The position numbers and the translations under genes are program-made. DNA of 64,000 nt from Bacillus mobilis (lineage in GTDB: Bacteria > Bacillota > Bacilli > Bacillales > Bacillaceae_G), in assembly GCF_001884045.1 (NCBI RefSeq), contig NZ_MACF01000069.1:62001-126000 (forward strand). The letters run 5' to 3'. The first letter of the stretch is position 1. The number at the start of each line of letters is the position of its first letter. The notes under the pieces were generated by a model, which worked only from the letters and a program-made list of their open reading frames with translations, had not been told where the DNA came from and did not search any database. Shown piece after piece: positions 55,444 to 63,201 of this stretch.

Positions 55444-56379
55444 CTAAGCTTCTAAAATAGATTCAATCTCTTTCATAACCTTCTCATTCAATGATACTTC
55501 CACCGCTCTTACACTTTCTCTTATTTGCTCCGCTCGTTTCCCACCAGGAACAACAGTATCAATTCCTTTTTTGTTTAATAGCCACGCTAAAGCTAAATGC
55601 GATACTTCAAGATTCACTTCTTTAGCTAAGCCTTTTAACTTTTCAACTTTTTTAAAGTTACTCTTATATGTATTTTCTTCAAATAGATTTACACTTTGAC
55701 GCCAATCTCCTTCGCTCAATTTAAAATATTCTGTATATTTTCCGCCTAGTATCCCAAAGGCAAGAGGCCCGTATGGAATAAATGAAATACCTGATTCTAT
55801 ACAATATGGCAAAAGTTCTTCCCCAGCAGTACGATCCAACATATTATACGGTGATTGTACAACATCTATTTGTCCGTGCTGATTCGCTTCTTTTAATTGC
55901 TCTACGTTTACGTTGGATATTCCAATTGAACGAATTTTTCCTTCTTCTTTTAGACGAGTAAGCTCTCCAATTGAATCTATGTAACTTGTTTCTGGATTTG
56001 TAAAATGTAAATAATATAAATCAATATAATCAGTTTGTAATCTTCTTAAGCTATTTTCCACAGCATTTCTTAAATAGCTTCGTTCATTATTAATATAAAC
56101 CTCTCCATTTAATAACGGCTGTATTCCACCTTTTGTAGCAAGTACAACTTCATGGCGTTTTCCTTTCAATACTTCTCCTACCAATTCCTCTGATCTACCG
56201 AAACCGTATGAATCCGCTGTATCAAAAAATGTAATCCCTTGCTGGATAGCTTCTTCTATTAATCGTTTTCCTTCTTCCTCATTCACATCAGCATATAAAT
56301 TATGCCCCCCTACAGCGTTTGTTCCTAACCCCAACTTTGAAATATGTAGTCCTGCCTTTTGTAATTTTGTATGCTTCAT
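55444..56379 (-). CDS. Aldo/keto reductase
   Basis: 311 residues. The catalytic tetrad is visible: ITFFDTADSYGFGRSEE (Asp, Tyr), VLATKGG (Lys) and YYLHFTN (His). The C-terminal LNKKGIDTVVPGGKRAEQIR is the NADPH-binding end, typical of the YhdN/IolS (AKR11/13) group. It is divergent from an ArsR-family regulator across a 36-bp palindrome, so probably induced by a reactive carbonyl or xenobiotic. Substrate unknown. Confidence 0.9.
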   Translation of the reverse strand: MKHTKLQKAGLHISKLGLGTNAVGGHNLYADVNEEEGKRLIEEAIQQGITFFDTADSYGFGRSEELVGEVLKGKRHEVVLATKGGIQPLLNGEVYINNERSYLRNAVENSLRRLQTDYIDLYYLHFTNPETSYIDSIGELTRLKEEGKIRSIGISNVNVEQLKEANQHGQIDVVQSPYNMLDRTAGEELLPYCIESGISFIPYGPLAFGILGGKYTEYFKLSEGDWRQSVNLFEENTYKSNFKKVEKLKGLAKEVNLEVSHLALAWLLNKKGIDTVVPGGKRAEQIRESVRAVEVSLNEKVMKEIESILEA

Positions 56380-56394
56380 TTTTTCTCCCCCTAC

Positions 56395-56430
56395 ATTTCT
56401 ATTGTTCGAATATATTCGAACAATAGAAAT
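56395..56430. promoter_or_regulatory. 36-bp perfect palindrome, probable ArsR-family operator
   Basis: The arm ATTTCTATTGTTCGAATA (56395-56412) is followed by its exact reverse complement (56413-56430). It lies 16 bases upstream of the aldo/keto reductase start and 58 bases upstream of the regulator start. TTCGAA-centred long palindromes are typical operators. Confidence 0.75.
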
Positions 56431-56487
56431 ATACCACTTTATATGTTATAGTGCAAACTATATTAACTTATACAAGTAGGTGAAAAA

Positions 56488-56796
56488 ATGCGTACTCTCT
56501 ATCATCCAAATCGCGAAGAAATTCAATTCTCTTCTGTCTTATACGCACTTAGCGATCAAATTCGTTTACAAATTGTAACTATGCTACTAGAGAAAAATGA
56601 ACAATCTTGTGGCGCGTTAAACATTCCAATTGCAAAATCAACTTTATCTCACCATTTCAAGGTTTTACGTGAATCCGGTGTTATGTATACACGCCTTGAA
56701 GGAACACAGCGCTTCATTTCAATTCGTGAAGATGACTTACATGCTAGATTTCCCGGTTTATTAGACGTCGTATTACATGCGACAGAACCATACTAA
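56488..56796 (+). CDS. ArsR family winged-helix transcriptional regulator
   Basis: 102 residues. The winged helix is LSDQIRLQIVTMLLEKNEQS and SKSTLSHHFKVLRESGVMYT (recognition helix, written in two overlapping parts). It lacks the ELCVCDL metal-binding motif of classical ArsR/SmtB; only one Cys (SCGAL) is present, suggesting a non-metal or redox ligand. It likely represses itself and the divergent aldo/keto reductase by binding the 36-bp palindrome. Confidence 0.87.
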   Translation: MRTLYHPNREEIQFSSVLYALSDQIRLQIVTMLLEKNEQSCGALNIPIAKSTLSHHFKVLRESGVMYTRLEGTQRFISIREDDLHARFPGLLDVVLHATEPY

Positions 56797-56797
56797 A

Positions 56798-56830
56798 AAA
56801 CATCTCATATGAATATGGGATGTTTCTTTA
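56798..56830 (+). terminator. Rho-independent terminator
   Basis: AAACATCTCATAT pairs with ATATGGGATGTTT (one wobble), directly after the ArsR stop. Confidence 0.75.
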
Positions 56831-56848
56831 TTTTTTCTATTCTTTTTA

Positions 56849-56872
56849 TAAAGTGAAACTTTACTCAGTTTG
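56849..56872 (+). repeat. Dispersed repeat fragment D (TAAAGTGAAACT-type)
   Basis: TAAAGTGAAACTTTACTCAG matches the first 20 bases of the copies at 34918 and 58962 with one change, then diverges. It appears to be a truncated copy. Confidence 0.6.
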
Positions 56873-56917
56873 AATTTTGTTCTTCACACACTAGAAATAT
56901 ATACGCTTCATTCTTTT

Positions 56918-57043
56918 TTACTTTATTTTTGTACTTGATCCCTTGGACACTTTAATTATTTGATTACATTTTATACACATCATTAATATAGGGCCACCTA
57001 TCTGTTTCAATTCCTCTAGTTGCTTATGCTCACACTTCCCCAT
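56918..57043 (-). CDS. 41-residue zinc-ribbon-like microprotein (new call)
   Basis: MGKCEHKQLEELKQIGGPIL then MMCIKCNQIIKVSKGSSTKIK. The CEH near the N-terminus and CxxC at residues 23-26 could form a small zinc site. The ATG at 57043 follows GGGAGGTAATAAT, a strong ribosome site. It lies 65 bases from galT in the same direction. No family recognised. Confidence 0.6.
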   Translation of the reverse strand: MGKCEHKQLEELKQIGGPILMMCIKCNQIIKVSKGSSTKIK

Positions 57044-57108
57044 ATTATTACCTCCCTTATCATATAATTAGGTCATTTGGTAATTATTATAACTACTAAG
57101 TTCATTTC

Positions 57109-58599
57109 CTAATTTAAGGTCTGAATAAAACGTTTAAACGCCGATATCCCTTCGTTATCTCGTTTAAAAACACCAGCATCTTCAAGCGCCTGTATAAATT
57201 TCCTCCCCACTTCTTCTCTTATAATCTCCTGTACATTTTGTTCATGTATCCGATTGTCATATTTGATTTTTAATTGTTTTGCCCATCGTATATGAGGCGT
57301 TGGAATATCACTTGGAATATTAAGTAAGAATTTTTCTACTTCCTGAAGTTCTGTTTTTAAACGCGCAGGTAGTACAGCTAACCCCATTACTTCAATTAGA
57401 CCGATATTTTCTTTTTTAATATGTTGTATTTCCGCATGAGGGTGAAAAATACCTAGCGGATGTTCTTCACTTGTACGATTATTTCGCAAAACAAGGTCCA
57501 ATTCGTACATATTATTCCGATAGCGGGCAATCGGCGTAATCGTATGATGTGGAACATCATACGTAAATGCAAATATATTAACGGATGGATCACTATATCC
57601 CTTCCACCTCTCTAATATGTACTCCCCTGCATTTACTATTTGTTCTATGTCGTTACTTCTTAAGCGAATAACTGACATAGGCCATTTAATAATAGAACAT
57701 TGCATTTCTGGAAAGTTAGTGAGTTCAAAAATGAAGTCATTTGATGCATTTGCCATAGCAAATTCATAACTACCACCTTGATAGTGGTCATGTGTTAGAA
57801 TAGATCCTCCTACAATTGGCAAATCTGCATTCGAACCAAGGAAATAATGCGGGAATCTTTCTACAAATTTTAACAAACGTAAAAATGTTTGACGGTCAAT
57901 TTTCATATCACGGTGTTCTGAAGACAATACAATGCAGTGTTCATTGAAGTAAATATACGGTGAATACTGTAGAAACCAGCTTTCATCTGTAAGATTCATA
58001 CGAATGATACGATGATTCGAGCGTGCTGGATGTCCAATTCGGCCTCTATATCCTTCATTCTCAATACAGATTAAACATTTTGGATAATTTGTACTTTCCA
58101 ATACTCTCTCTCTAGCAATTTGTTTCGGGTCTTTTTCCGGTTTTGATAAATTAATTGTAATATCAATGGGTCCATATTCCGTATGTACTTTATAATTTAT
58201 ATTTTTGGCAATTTGCTTCATTTGAATATAGTTGCTGTTTTTACTTAATTCATAGAAGTAATTTGTTGCAGCCTTCGGATTTTGTTCGTATTTTTCATAA
58301 AATAGAGAATTGATAACCGACGGTTTGGACATAAAAACATCCATAATTGCACTTGCTAAAATCTCCTTCTCGTCCATTATTGCCTCAATGACTTTATGCG
58401 TACAAGCATATTCAATTAACTCTTCCAATAACTCCGCAATTGCTTTCTTTGCGGGTGCGGGCGCTGACGCTTCCACTACAAAGTCATCTAAACGAAGTAA
58501 AGAAAGAATTTTATTCCTTGTATATATTTCATCTCCTTGTTCAATCAATTGAACTTCAATAGCCCGATCAATTAACTGCTGGATAGCTTGATATATCAT
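57109..58599 (-). CDS. galT: UDP-glucose--hexose-1-phosphate uridylyltransferase, Firmicute type
   Basis: 496 residues, the length of the Bacillus/Lactobacillus class II GalT. The N-terminal helical domain (IYQAIQQLIDRAIEVQLIEQ) and the C-terminal catalytic domain with THDHYQGGSYEF (His ligand region) are diagnostic. It transfers UMP from UDP-glucose to galactose-1-phosphate in the Leloir pathway. galK and galE are not adjacent. It neighbours a secreted GH101 glycosidase, whose product Gal-beta1,3-GalNAc would yield galactose, so a shared role is possible. Confidence 0.9.
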   Translation of the reverse strand: MIYQAIQQLIDRAIEVQLIEQGDEIYTRNKILSLLRLDDFVVEASAPAPAKKAIAELLEELIEYACTHKVIEAIMDEKEILASAIMDVFMSKPSVINSLFYEKYEQNPKAATNYFYELSKNSNYIQMKQIAKNINYKVHTEYGPIDITINLSKPEKDPKQIARERVLESTNYPKCLICIENEGYRGRIGHPARSNHRIIRMNLTDESWFLQYSPYIYFNEHCIVLSSEHRDMKIDRQTFLRLLKFVERFPHYFLGSNADLPIVGGSILTHDHYQGGSYEFAMANASNDFIFELTNFPEMQCSIIKWPMSVIRLRSNDIEQIVNAGEYILERWKGYSDPSVNIFAFTYDVPHHTITPIARYRNNMYELDLVLRNNRTSEEHPLGIFHPHAEIQHIKKENIGLIEVMGLAVLPARLKTELQEVEKFLLNIPSDIPTPHIRWAKQLKIKYDNRIHEQNVQEIIREEVGRKFIQALEDAGVFKRDNEGISAFKRFIQTLN

Positions 58600-58910
58600 C
58601 CGTATATACCTCCTCTAACCTTTTAGCGGTTTATGTTGTTACGATGCCAGTTCTATGTACCTTTTATAATTTTATGAACAGATGTATAGGATAACCACCA
58701 TTCTAATATACATTTTGCTTTTTCCGAAGAAGCTATTAACATACTTGAATCGCCCGTTTAATAAGCTATTTTGTTACATTATACGTACGTAAAAACACTT
58801 CTACAATCAACATCTTGTCGTATTTTTTAGACATCTTGCTTTTCACTTTTAACGTCTCACTAAAAACATAAAAAGGTACATTTTTGAAGAACGATTTAAT
58901 GAACACAATG

Positions 58911-58936
58911 AGGCCTATCTCCACCGAGATAGACCT
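58911..58936 (+). terminator. Orphan Rho-independent terminator
   Basis: AGGCCTATCTC (58911-58921) pairs with GAGATAGACCT (58926-58936) followed by TTTT. There is no clear gene ending here; it may be the remains of a lost gene. The rest of 58600-58910 is AT-rich, with only a doubtful 63-codon frame. Confidence 0.55.
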
Positions 58937-58961
58937 TTTAATCACAATAATACGCAAACTA

Positions 58962-59014
58962 TAAAGTGAAACTTTAATCAGTGGGGGTCTTACTGCCCAT
59001 TAAATCGGGATAAA
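58962..59014 (+). repeat. Dispersed repeat copy C (TAAAGTGAAACT-type)
   Basis: Nearly identical to copy A (34918-34972), differing by one base in 53. It abuts the vestigial GH101 3' end. Confidence 0.75.
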
Positions 59015-59118
59015 ACTACCTTTATCTTAAACCCTGATTTTTATCTCTTTGTCCCTCTCCTGAAGCTAGCTCTTCAATAATAAACGCATCTGCTCCGGTA
59101 TCGCCGCCGTTTAAATTT
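59010..59118 (-). pseudogene. 3' vestige of a GH101-related gene
   Basis: On the minus strand, 59118-59025 reads NLNGGDTGADAFIIEELASG and runs to a stop at 59025. It aligns with the C-terminus of the truncated paralogue at 63202 (NLNGDTGAGTFILDNLRI). DNA similarity continues past the stop, between 59010-59064 and 63145-63199, so the 3' flank was duplicated too. The upstream bulk of the copy is gone. Confidence 0.65.
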
Positions 59119-59131
59119 TAATGAGCTCCTC

Positions 59132-59174
59132 AAATAAAATAATCCTAGCTTTATAAGCCAGGGTTATTTTATTT
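59132..59174. terminator. Bidirectional hairpin terminator
   Basis: A 19-bp stem (59132-59150 with 59156-59174, two wobble pairs) with A/T-rich flanks, just beyond the vestige and before the GH101 gene. The rest of 59175-59428 is AT-rich leader of the GH101 gene. Confidence 0.75.
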
Positions 59175-59428
59175 ATCTTATTTTCAACATTACAAAAAAC
59201 AATATTTCTAAAAAACAGAGCAATATCTCTCTTGTGTAAGCGTTTCACAAAAAGTAATCTATGGGTACAGATAGATACTCGAAACTGCTTCTAGTTTTAA
59301 TAGATTCTCAACTACTATACAAGCTTCACATTCTATCAAAATATTAAGTTTAAAAGGTCATAAAGTGATCTATACCTGTGAAAAACTATCAATATCAAAA
59401 GTACCATAATGAAAACGAGGGGGTACAT

Positions 59429-62400
59429 ATGAAAAAATCAAAAAAGAAGTTCAGGAGGACAATTGCAACACTTGTATCGGGTTGTGTCGTAGGTTCTATT
59501 TGTTTTACAAACGGTTCCCTAATCCAAGCTGAGGAAAACACGGATACTAAACAAGCTGAAAATCAAATCATTTCTCAAAGCCCAAATGCGGTTATTTCAT
59601 CTAATCAAATGAACGTTCTCGTTGATGTAAATTTTCCAAGAGTCATTCAATACGATTTAAAATCTGGAACTGGAGCAGGAAAGACTTTTTATGGACAGAC
59701 TGAAGCATTAGATACAATCCTTATTAATGACGTAGCAGTAAAACCAAAAGTAAAAGCAAAAGTTTCATCAGATAAAGTTGTATATGAGATGACGGTGATA
59801 GACACTCATAACAATATCTCTGCGGTTATTACTGCTGAAATGGTTGTTAAAGAGAATATATTAGAATTCAATATTACAAAGATCGTCGACAACAAAATCG
59901 TAAAAACTATTGAAATCCCAAATCATAATTTAATTTCTGTAAATAACAGTCAAAAAGATGCAGTGCTAGATGGCGTACAGATGTCAACAAATACTCGTAT
60001 TAACGGTGACAGACAGATTAAGGTTGACGAAAATTTAATTACGAAAGATGAAGAGCAAAAAGGATATATGTATGCTTTTCTTTCTACTGATGAATTAAGT
60101 GCAAGTATATGGTCTAATACGGAGAATAGTTTAGTAAAAAAATTGGCTCCAGATTCTTATGCTGCAAAGACTGATGCTCAAAGAATTACGGCAAATGCTA
60201 CGACTAATAGTGCCGGAAAAAAAACAATTGGTCTAAGTAGTACATTCTGGACGTATCAAAAGTCAGAAGAACATCGTAAAGAAGATGGCACTCTAGAGCT
60301 AACGGATGGGACAGTTAATAAGGTAGATGAAATGCCGTCTGTGAAAGTTATCATTACTGCTGACGCTAATGATGATAAAAAGATAAACTGGCAAGACGGA
60401 GCAATTGCTTATAGGAAAATTATGAACGAACCTCTAGGGTCAGAAAAAGTTCCAGACTTAGTTGGTTACCGTGTTAACATGAACTTTGGCAGTCAGGCCC
60501 AAAATCCTTTCTTAATGGCTTTAGACGGAGTGAAAAAGTTTCATTTAAATACTGATGGACTAGGACAATCTATTCTACTGAAAGGTTATGGTAGTGAAGG
60601 TCATGATTCTGGTCATTTAAATTATGCTGACATTGGAACTCGAATTGGCGGTGCAAAGGACATGAAAACATTGCTAACAAAGGGTAAAGAATATGGGGCA
60701 ACTTTTGGTGTTCATGTGAATGCAAGTGAAACATATCCAGAGTCAAAATATTTCCAAGAAGAGCGTTTATTAAAAAATCCAGATGGAACTTATAAGTATG
60801 GTTGGAACTGGATTGATCAAGGAATAAACATTAATGCTGATTATGATTTAAGAAATGGCAGGGCACAACGCTTCAAAGATTTATATGATACTCTTGGTGG
60901 CAAAAAGAATGATTTAGATTTTATTTATGTAGACGTTTGGGGTAATGGACAGTCAGGTGATAATAGTACATGGCCGAGCCGTCAATTAAGTAAAGAAATA
61001 AACAGTTTAGGTTGGCGCTTAGGCAGTGAGTGGGGATATGCGAACGAGTATGATTCCACATTCCAACACTGGGCAGCCGATTTAACTTATGGTGGGTATA
61101 CCCTAAAAGGTATTAATAGTACCATCACTCGTTTCATTAAAAACCATCAAAAAGATGCATGGATTGGTAACTATCCTAAGTATGGAGGCGACGCAGATGC
61201 TCCATTACTAGGTGGATACAGTATGAAAGACTTTGAAGGTTGGCAAGGTAGAAGTGACTACAAAGCGTATATTGATAACTTATTTGCGGTGAATATTCCA
61301 ACCAAATTCATTCAACATTATAAAGTAACACAGTGGGAAAATGGTAAAGCAGTTGAAATGACAGATGATAAACAACAAACTTACAACTGGGTACCAGGTA
61401 TGAAGTCCGTATTAAAGGACGAATCTAGTGAAAATACACTTACAATTGAAAGAAAATCAAATGATTTTGCAAATGATAAAGATGGCTATCGAACAAGAAC
61501 TATGACATTAAATGGTAAACAAATATTTGAAGGTAAACCTGGTGACGAAAAGTATTTATTTCCATGGTCTTGGGATCAAAATGGCAAAAAATTATCAGCA
61601 GAGAATAAAAAATTATATCACTGGAACACAAACGGTGGAAAAACAACGTGGACCGTTCCAACTGGTTGGCAAGGTACCGTTAAAGTGTATGAGTTAACAG
61701 AATTAGGTAAAGAGAATATGAAAAATGTTAAAATTGAAAATGGAAAAATCACATTAGATGCAAAAAAATCTACTGCATATGTAATTTATAAAGGGCCAAA
61801 ATCCAATAACGATGTTAAATGGAGTGAAGGAATGCATCTTATAGATGCTGGATTTAACAGCAATTCCCTAAAAGATTGGAAAATCAAAGGAGACTCAAAA
61901 GCAGTTAAGATTACGAAGAGTGAAGGTAATAATAATATGCTAACAATCTCCAATAATAAAAAGAAAGTAAATGTTACTCAAAAATTAACAGACCTAAAAC
62001 CTAATACAAAGTATGCTGCATATGTGGGTATAGACAACCGAAGTGAAGCACAAGCAAGCATAACGATTACTTCTAACGACAAAGAGTATACAAATAGTAC
62101 TGGTAAATCTATCGCTAAAAACTATGTAAGAGCATACGCACATAATACACTAGGTTCCGAGCAAGCAAAAGCTGATGGTCAAATGACTTCAACTGTGGAT
62201 GGAACAAGTTACTTTCAAAATATGTATGTGTTTTTTGAAACTGGTAAAAAAACATCAGATGTAACTATTGATTTATCTAGAGATGGTGGAACTGGTGCAA
62301 GTTACTTTGATGATATTCGCATCGTGGAAAGTAATGCCGAAAACCAAGTAAGCAATAATAAATTTGTACAAGACTTTGAAAATGTTGTACAAGGCATCTA

Positions 62401-62929
62401 TCCGTTTGTAATTGGTAATATTGAAGGCGTAGAAGATAATAGAACACACCTGTCTGAATTACATGCACCATATACACAAAGAGGTTGGAACCAAAAAATA
62501 GTAAGTGATGTTATCGCAGGTAAATGGTCACTTAAAACGAATGGATTAACGGAAGGTGACGCTCTTGTATACCAAACTATACCTCAAAACTTCACATTTA
62601 AACCAGGAGTAACGTATAAAATTACTTTTGATTATGAGGCAGGTAGTGATGGAACGTATGCAGTGGTGACAGGTAATGCTCCATTTGAAGAAAAAGGAGT
62701 ATTAACTAAGGAGGAATTAAAATCAACCGCAAGCAGTGATAAGAATGCAAAAGCTGGCACATATTCCTTTACTTTAACAGCAGATAAATCGGGGCAAAGC
62801 TGGTTTGGCATTTATTCCACTAATAAAGCAGCTAATACTAACGGTGTGAAAGGATCACAAGCTAACTTTAACGGTTACAAAGATATTATGCTTGATAATC
62901 TAGTTATTGAAGTAGTGTCAAATAAATAG
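59429..62929 (+). CDS. Secreted endo-alpha-N-acetylgalactosaminidase (GH101)
   Basis: 1166 residues from ATG 59429 (ribosome site GAGGGGG); GTG 59378 adds 17. Signal peptide MKKSKKKFRRTIATLVSGCV to about residue 40. A beta-rich domain (about 55-330) precedes the GH101 (beta/alpha)8 barrel. FIYVDVWGNGQ carries nucleophile D502, and GSEWGYANEY carries acid/base E534; the 32-residue gap equals that in pneumococcal SpGH101 (D764/E796). C-terminal beta domains (about 800-1160) resemble galactose-binding modules. It removes Gal-beta1,3-GalNAc from mucin O-glycans. No sortase signal is visible, so it is probably released. Confidence 0.9.
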   Translation: MKKSKKKFRRTIATLVSGCVVGSICFTNGSLIQAEENTDTKQAENQIISQSPNAVISSNQMNVLVDVNFPRVIQYDLKSGTGAGKTFYGQTEALDTILINDVAVKPKVKAKVSSDKVVYEMTVIDTHNNISAVITAEMVVKENILEFNITKIVDNKIVKTIEIPNHNLISVNNSQKDAVLDGVQMSTNTRINGDRQIKVDENLITKDEEQKGYMYAFLSTDELSASIWSNTENSLVKKLAPDSYAAKTDAQRITANATTNSAGKKTIGLSSTFWTYQKSEEHRKEDGTLELTDGTVNKVDEMPSVKVIITADANDDKKINWQDGAIAYRKIMNEPLGSEKVPDLVGYRVNMNFGSQAQNPFLMALDGVKKFHLNTDGLGQSILLKGYGSEGHDSGHLNYADIGTRIGGAKDMKTLLTKGKEYGATFGVHVNASETYPESKYFQEERLLKNPDGTYKYGWNWIDQGININADYDLRNGRAQRFKDLYDTLGGKKNDLDFIYVDVWGNGQSGDNSTWPSRQLSKEINSLGWRLGSEWGYANEYDSTFQHWAADLTYGGYTLKGINSTITRFIKNHQKDAWIGNYPKYGGDADAPLLGGYSMKDFEGWQGRSDYKAYIDNLFAVNIPTKFIQHYKVTQWENGKAVEMTDDKQQTYNWVPGMKSVLKDESSENTLTIERKSNDFANDKDGYRTRTMTLNGKQIFEGKPGDEKYLFPWSWDQNGKKLSAENKKLYHWNTNGGKTTWTVPTGWQGTVKVYELTELGKENMKNVKIENGKITLDAKKSTAYVIYKGPKSNNDVKWSEGMHLIDAGFNSNSLKDWKIKGDSKAVKITKSEGNNNMLTISNNKKKVNVTQKLTDLKPNTKYAAYVGIDNRSEAQASITITSNDKEYTNSTGKSIAKNYVRAYAHNTLGSEQAKADGQMTSTVDGTSYFQNMYVFFETGKKTSDVTIDLSRDGGTGASYFDDIRIVESNAENQVSNNKFVQDFENVVQGIYPFVIGNIEGVEDNRTHLSELHAPYTQRGWNQKIVSDVIAGKWSLKTNGLTEGDALVYQTIPQNFTFKPGVTYKITFDYEAGSDGTYAVVTGNAPFEEKGVLTKEELKSTASSDKNAKAGTYSFTLTADKSGQSWFGIYSTNKAANTNGVKGSQANFNGYKDIMLDNLVIEVVSNK

Positions 62930-62951
62930 AATCAGTTACTTTATATTGAAT

Positions 62952-63006
62952 GAAGTTGTCTCAAAAGGTCCTTAAAAATGATCTTTTAGAGACAACTTCT
63001 TTTTTT
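62952..63006 (+). terminator. Rho-independent terminator
   Basis: GAAGTTGTCTC (62952-62962) pairs with GAGACAACTTC (62989-62999), with inner pairing and a T run, after the GH101 gene. Confidence 0.87.
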
Positions 63007-63071
63007 ATACTTTATAAACATAAGAGAATCGTTCCTGTCCGTAATTTGGTTGTGATAACATACTTATATCA

Positions 63072-63123
63072 AAAAGAGGTTAACCCATATAGCTACTCAG
63101 CTATCTTTCGGTCAACCTCTTTT
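63072..63123 (-). terminator. Nested-hairpin terminator
   Basis: Outer stem AAAAGAGGTTAACC (63072-63085) with GGTCAACCTCTTTT (63110-63123), one mismatch, encloses a second stem ATAGCT/AGCTAT (63089-63104). It lies 79 bases after the stop of the minus-strand GH101 paralogue. Confidence 0.72.
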
Positions 63124-63201
63124 CATTCACGATATTACACGAGCTATAAAACTCCCTTTATCTTAATTCGAGATTTTTATCTCTGTGTCTCCCCCCTGTA
63201 G

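Noticed and set aside
58766-58957. 63-codon minus-strand open frame between galT and the repeat
   Set aside because: No ribosome site, AT-rich composition without coding bias, and a terminator hairpin runs through it on the other strand.
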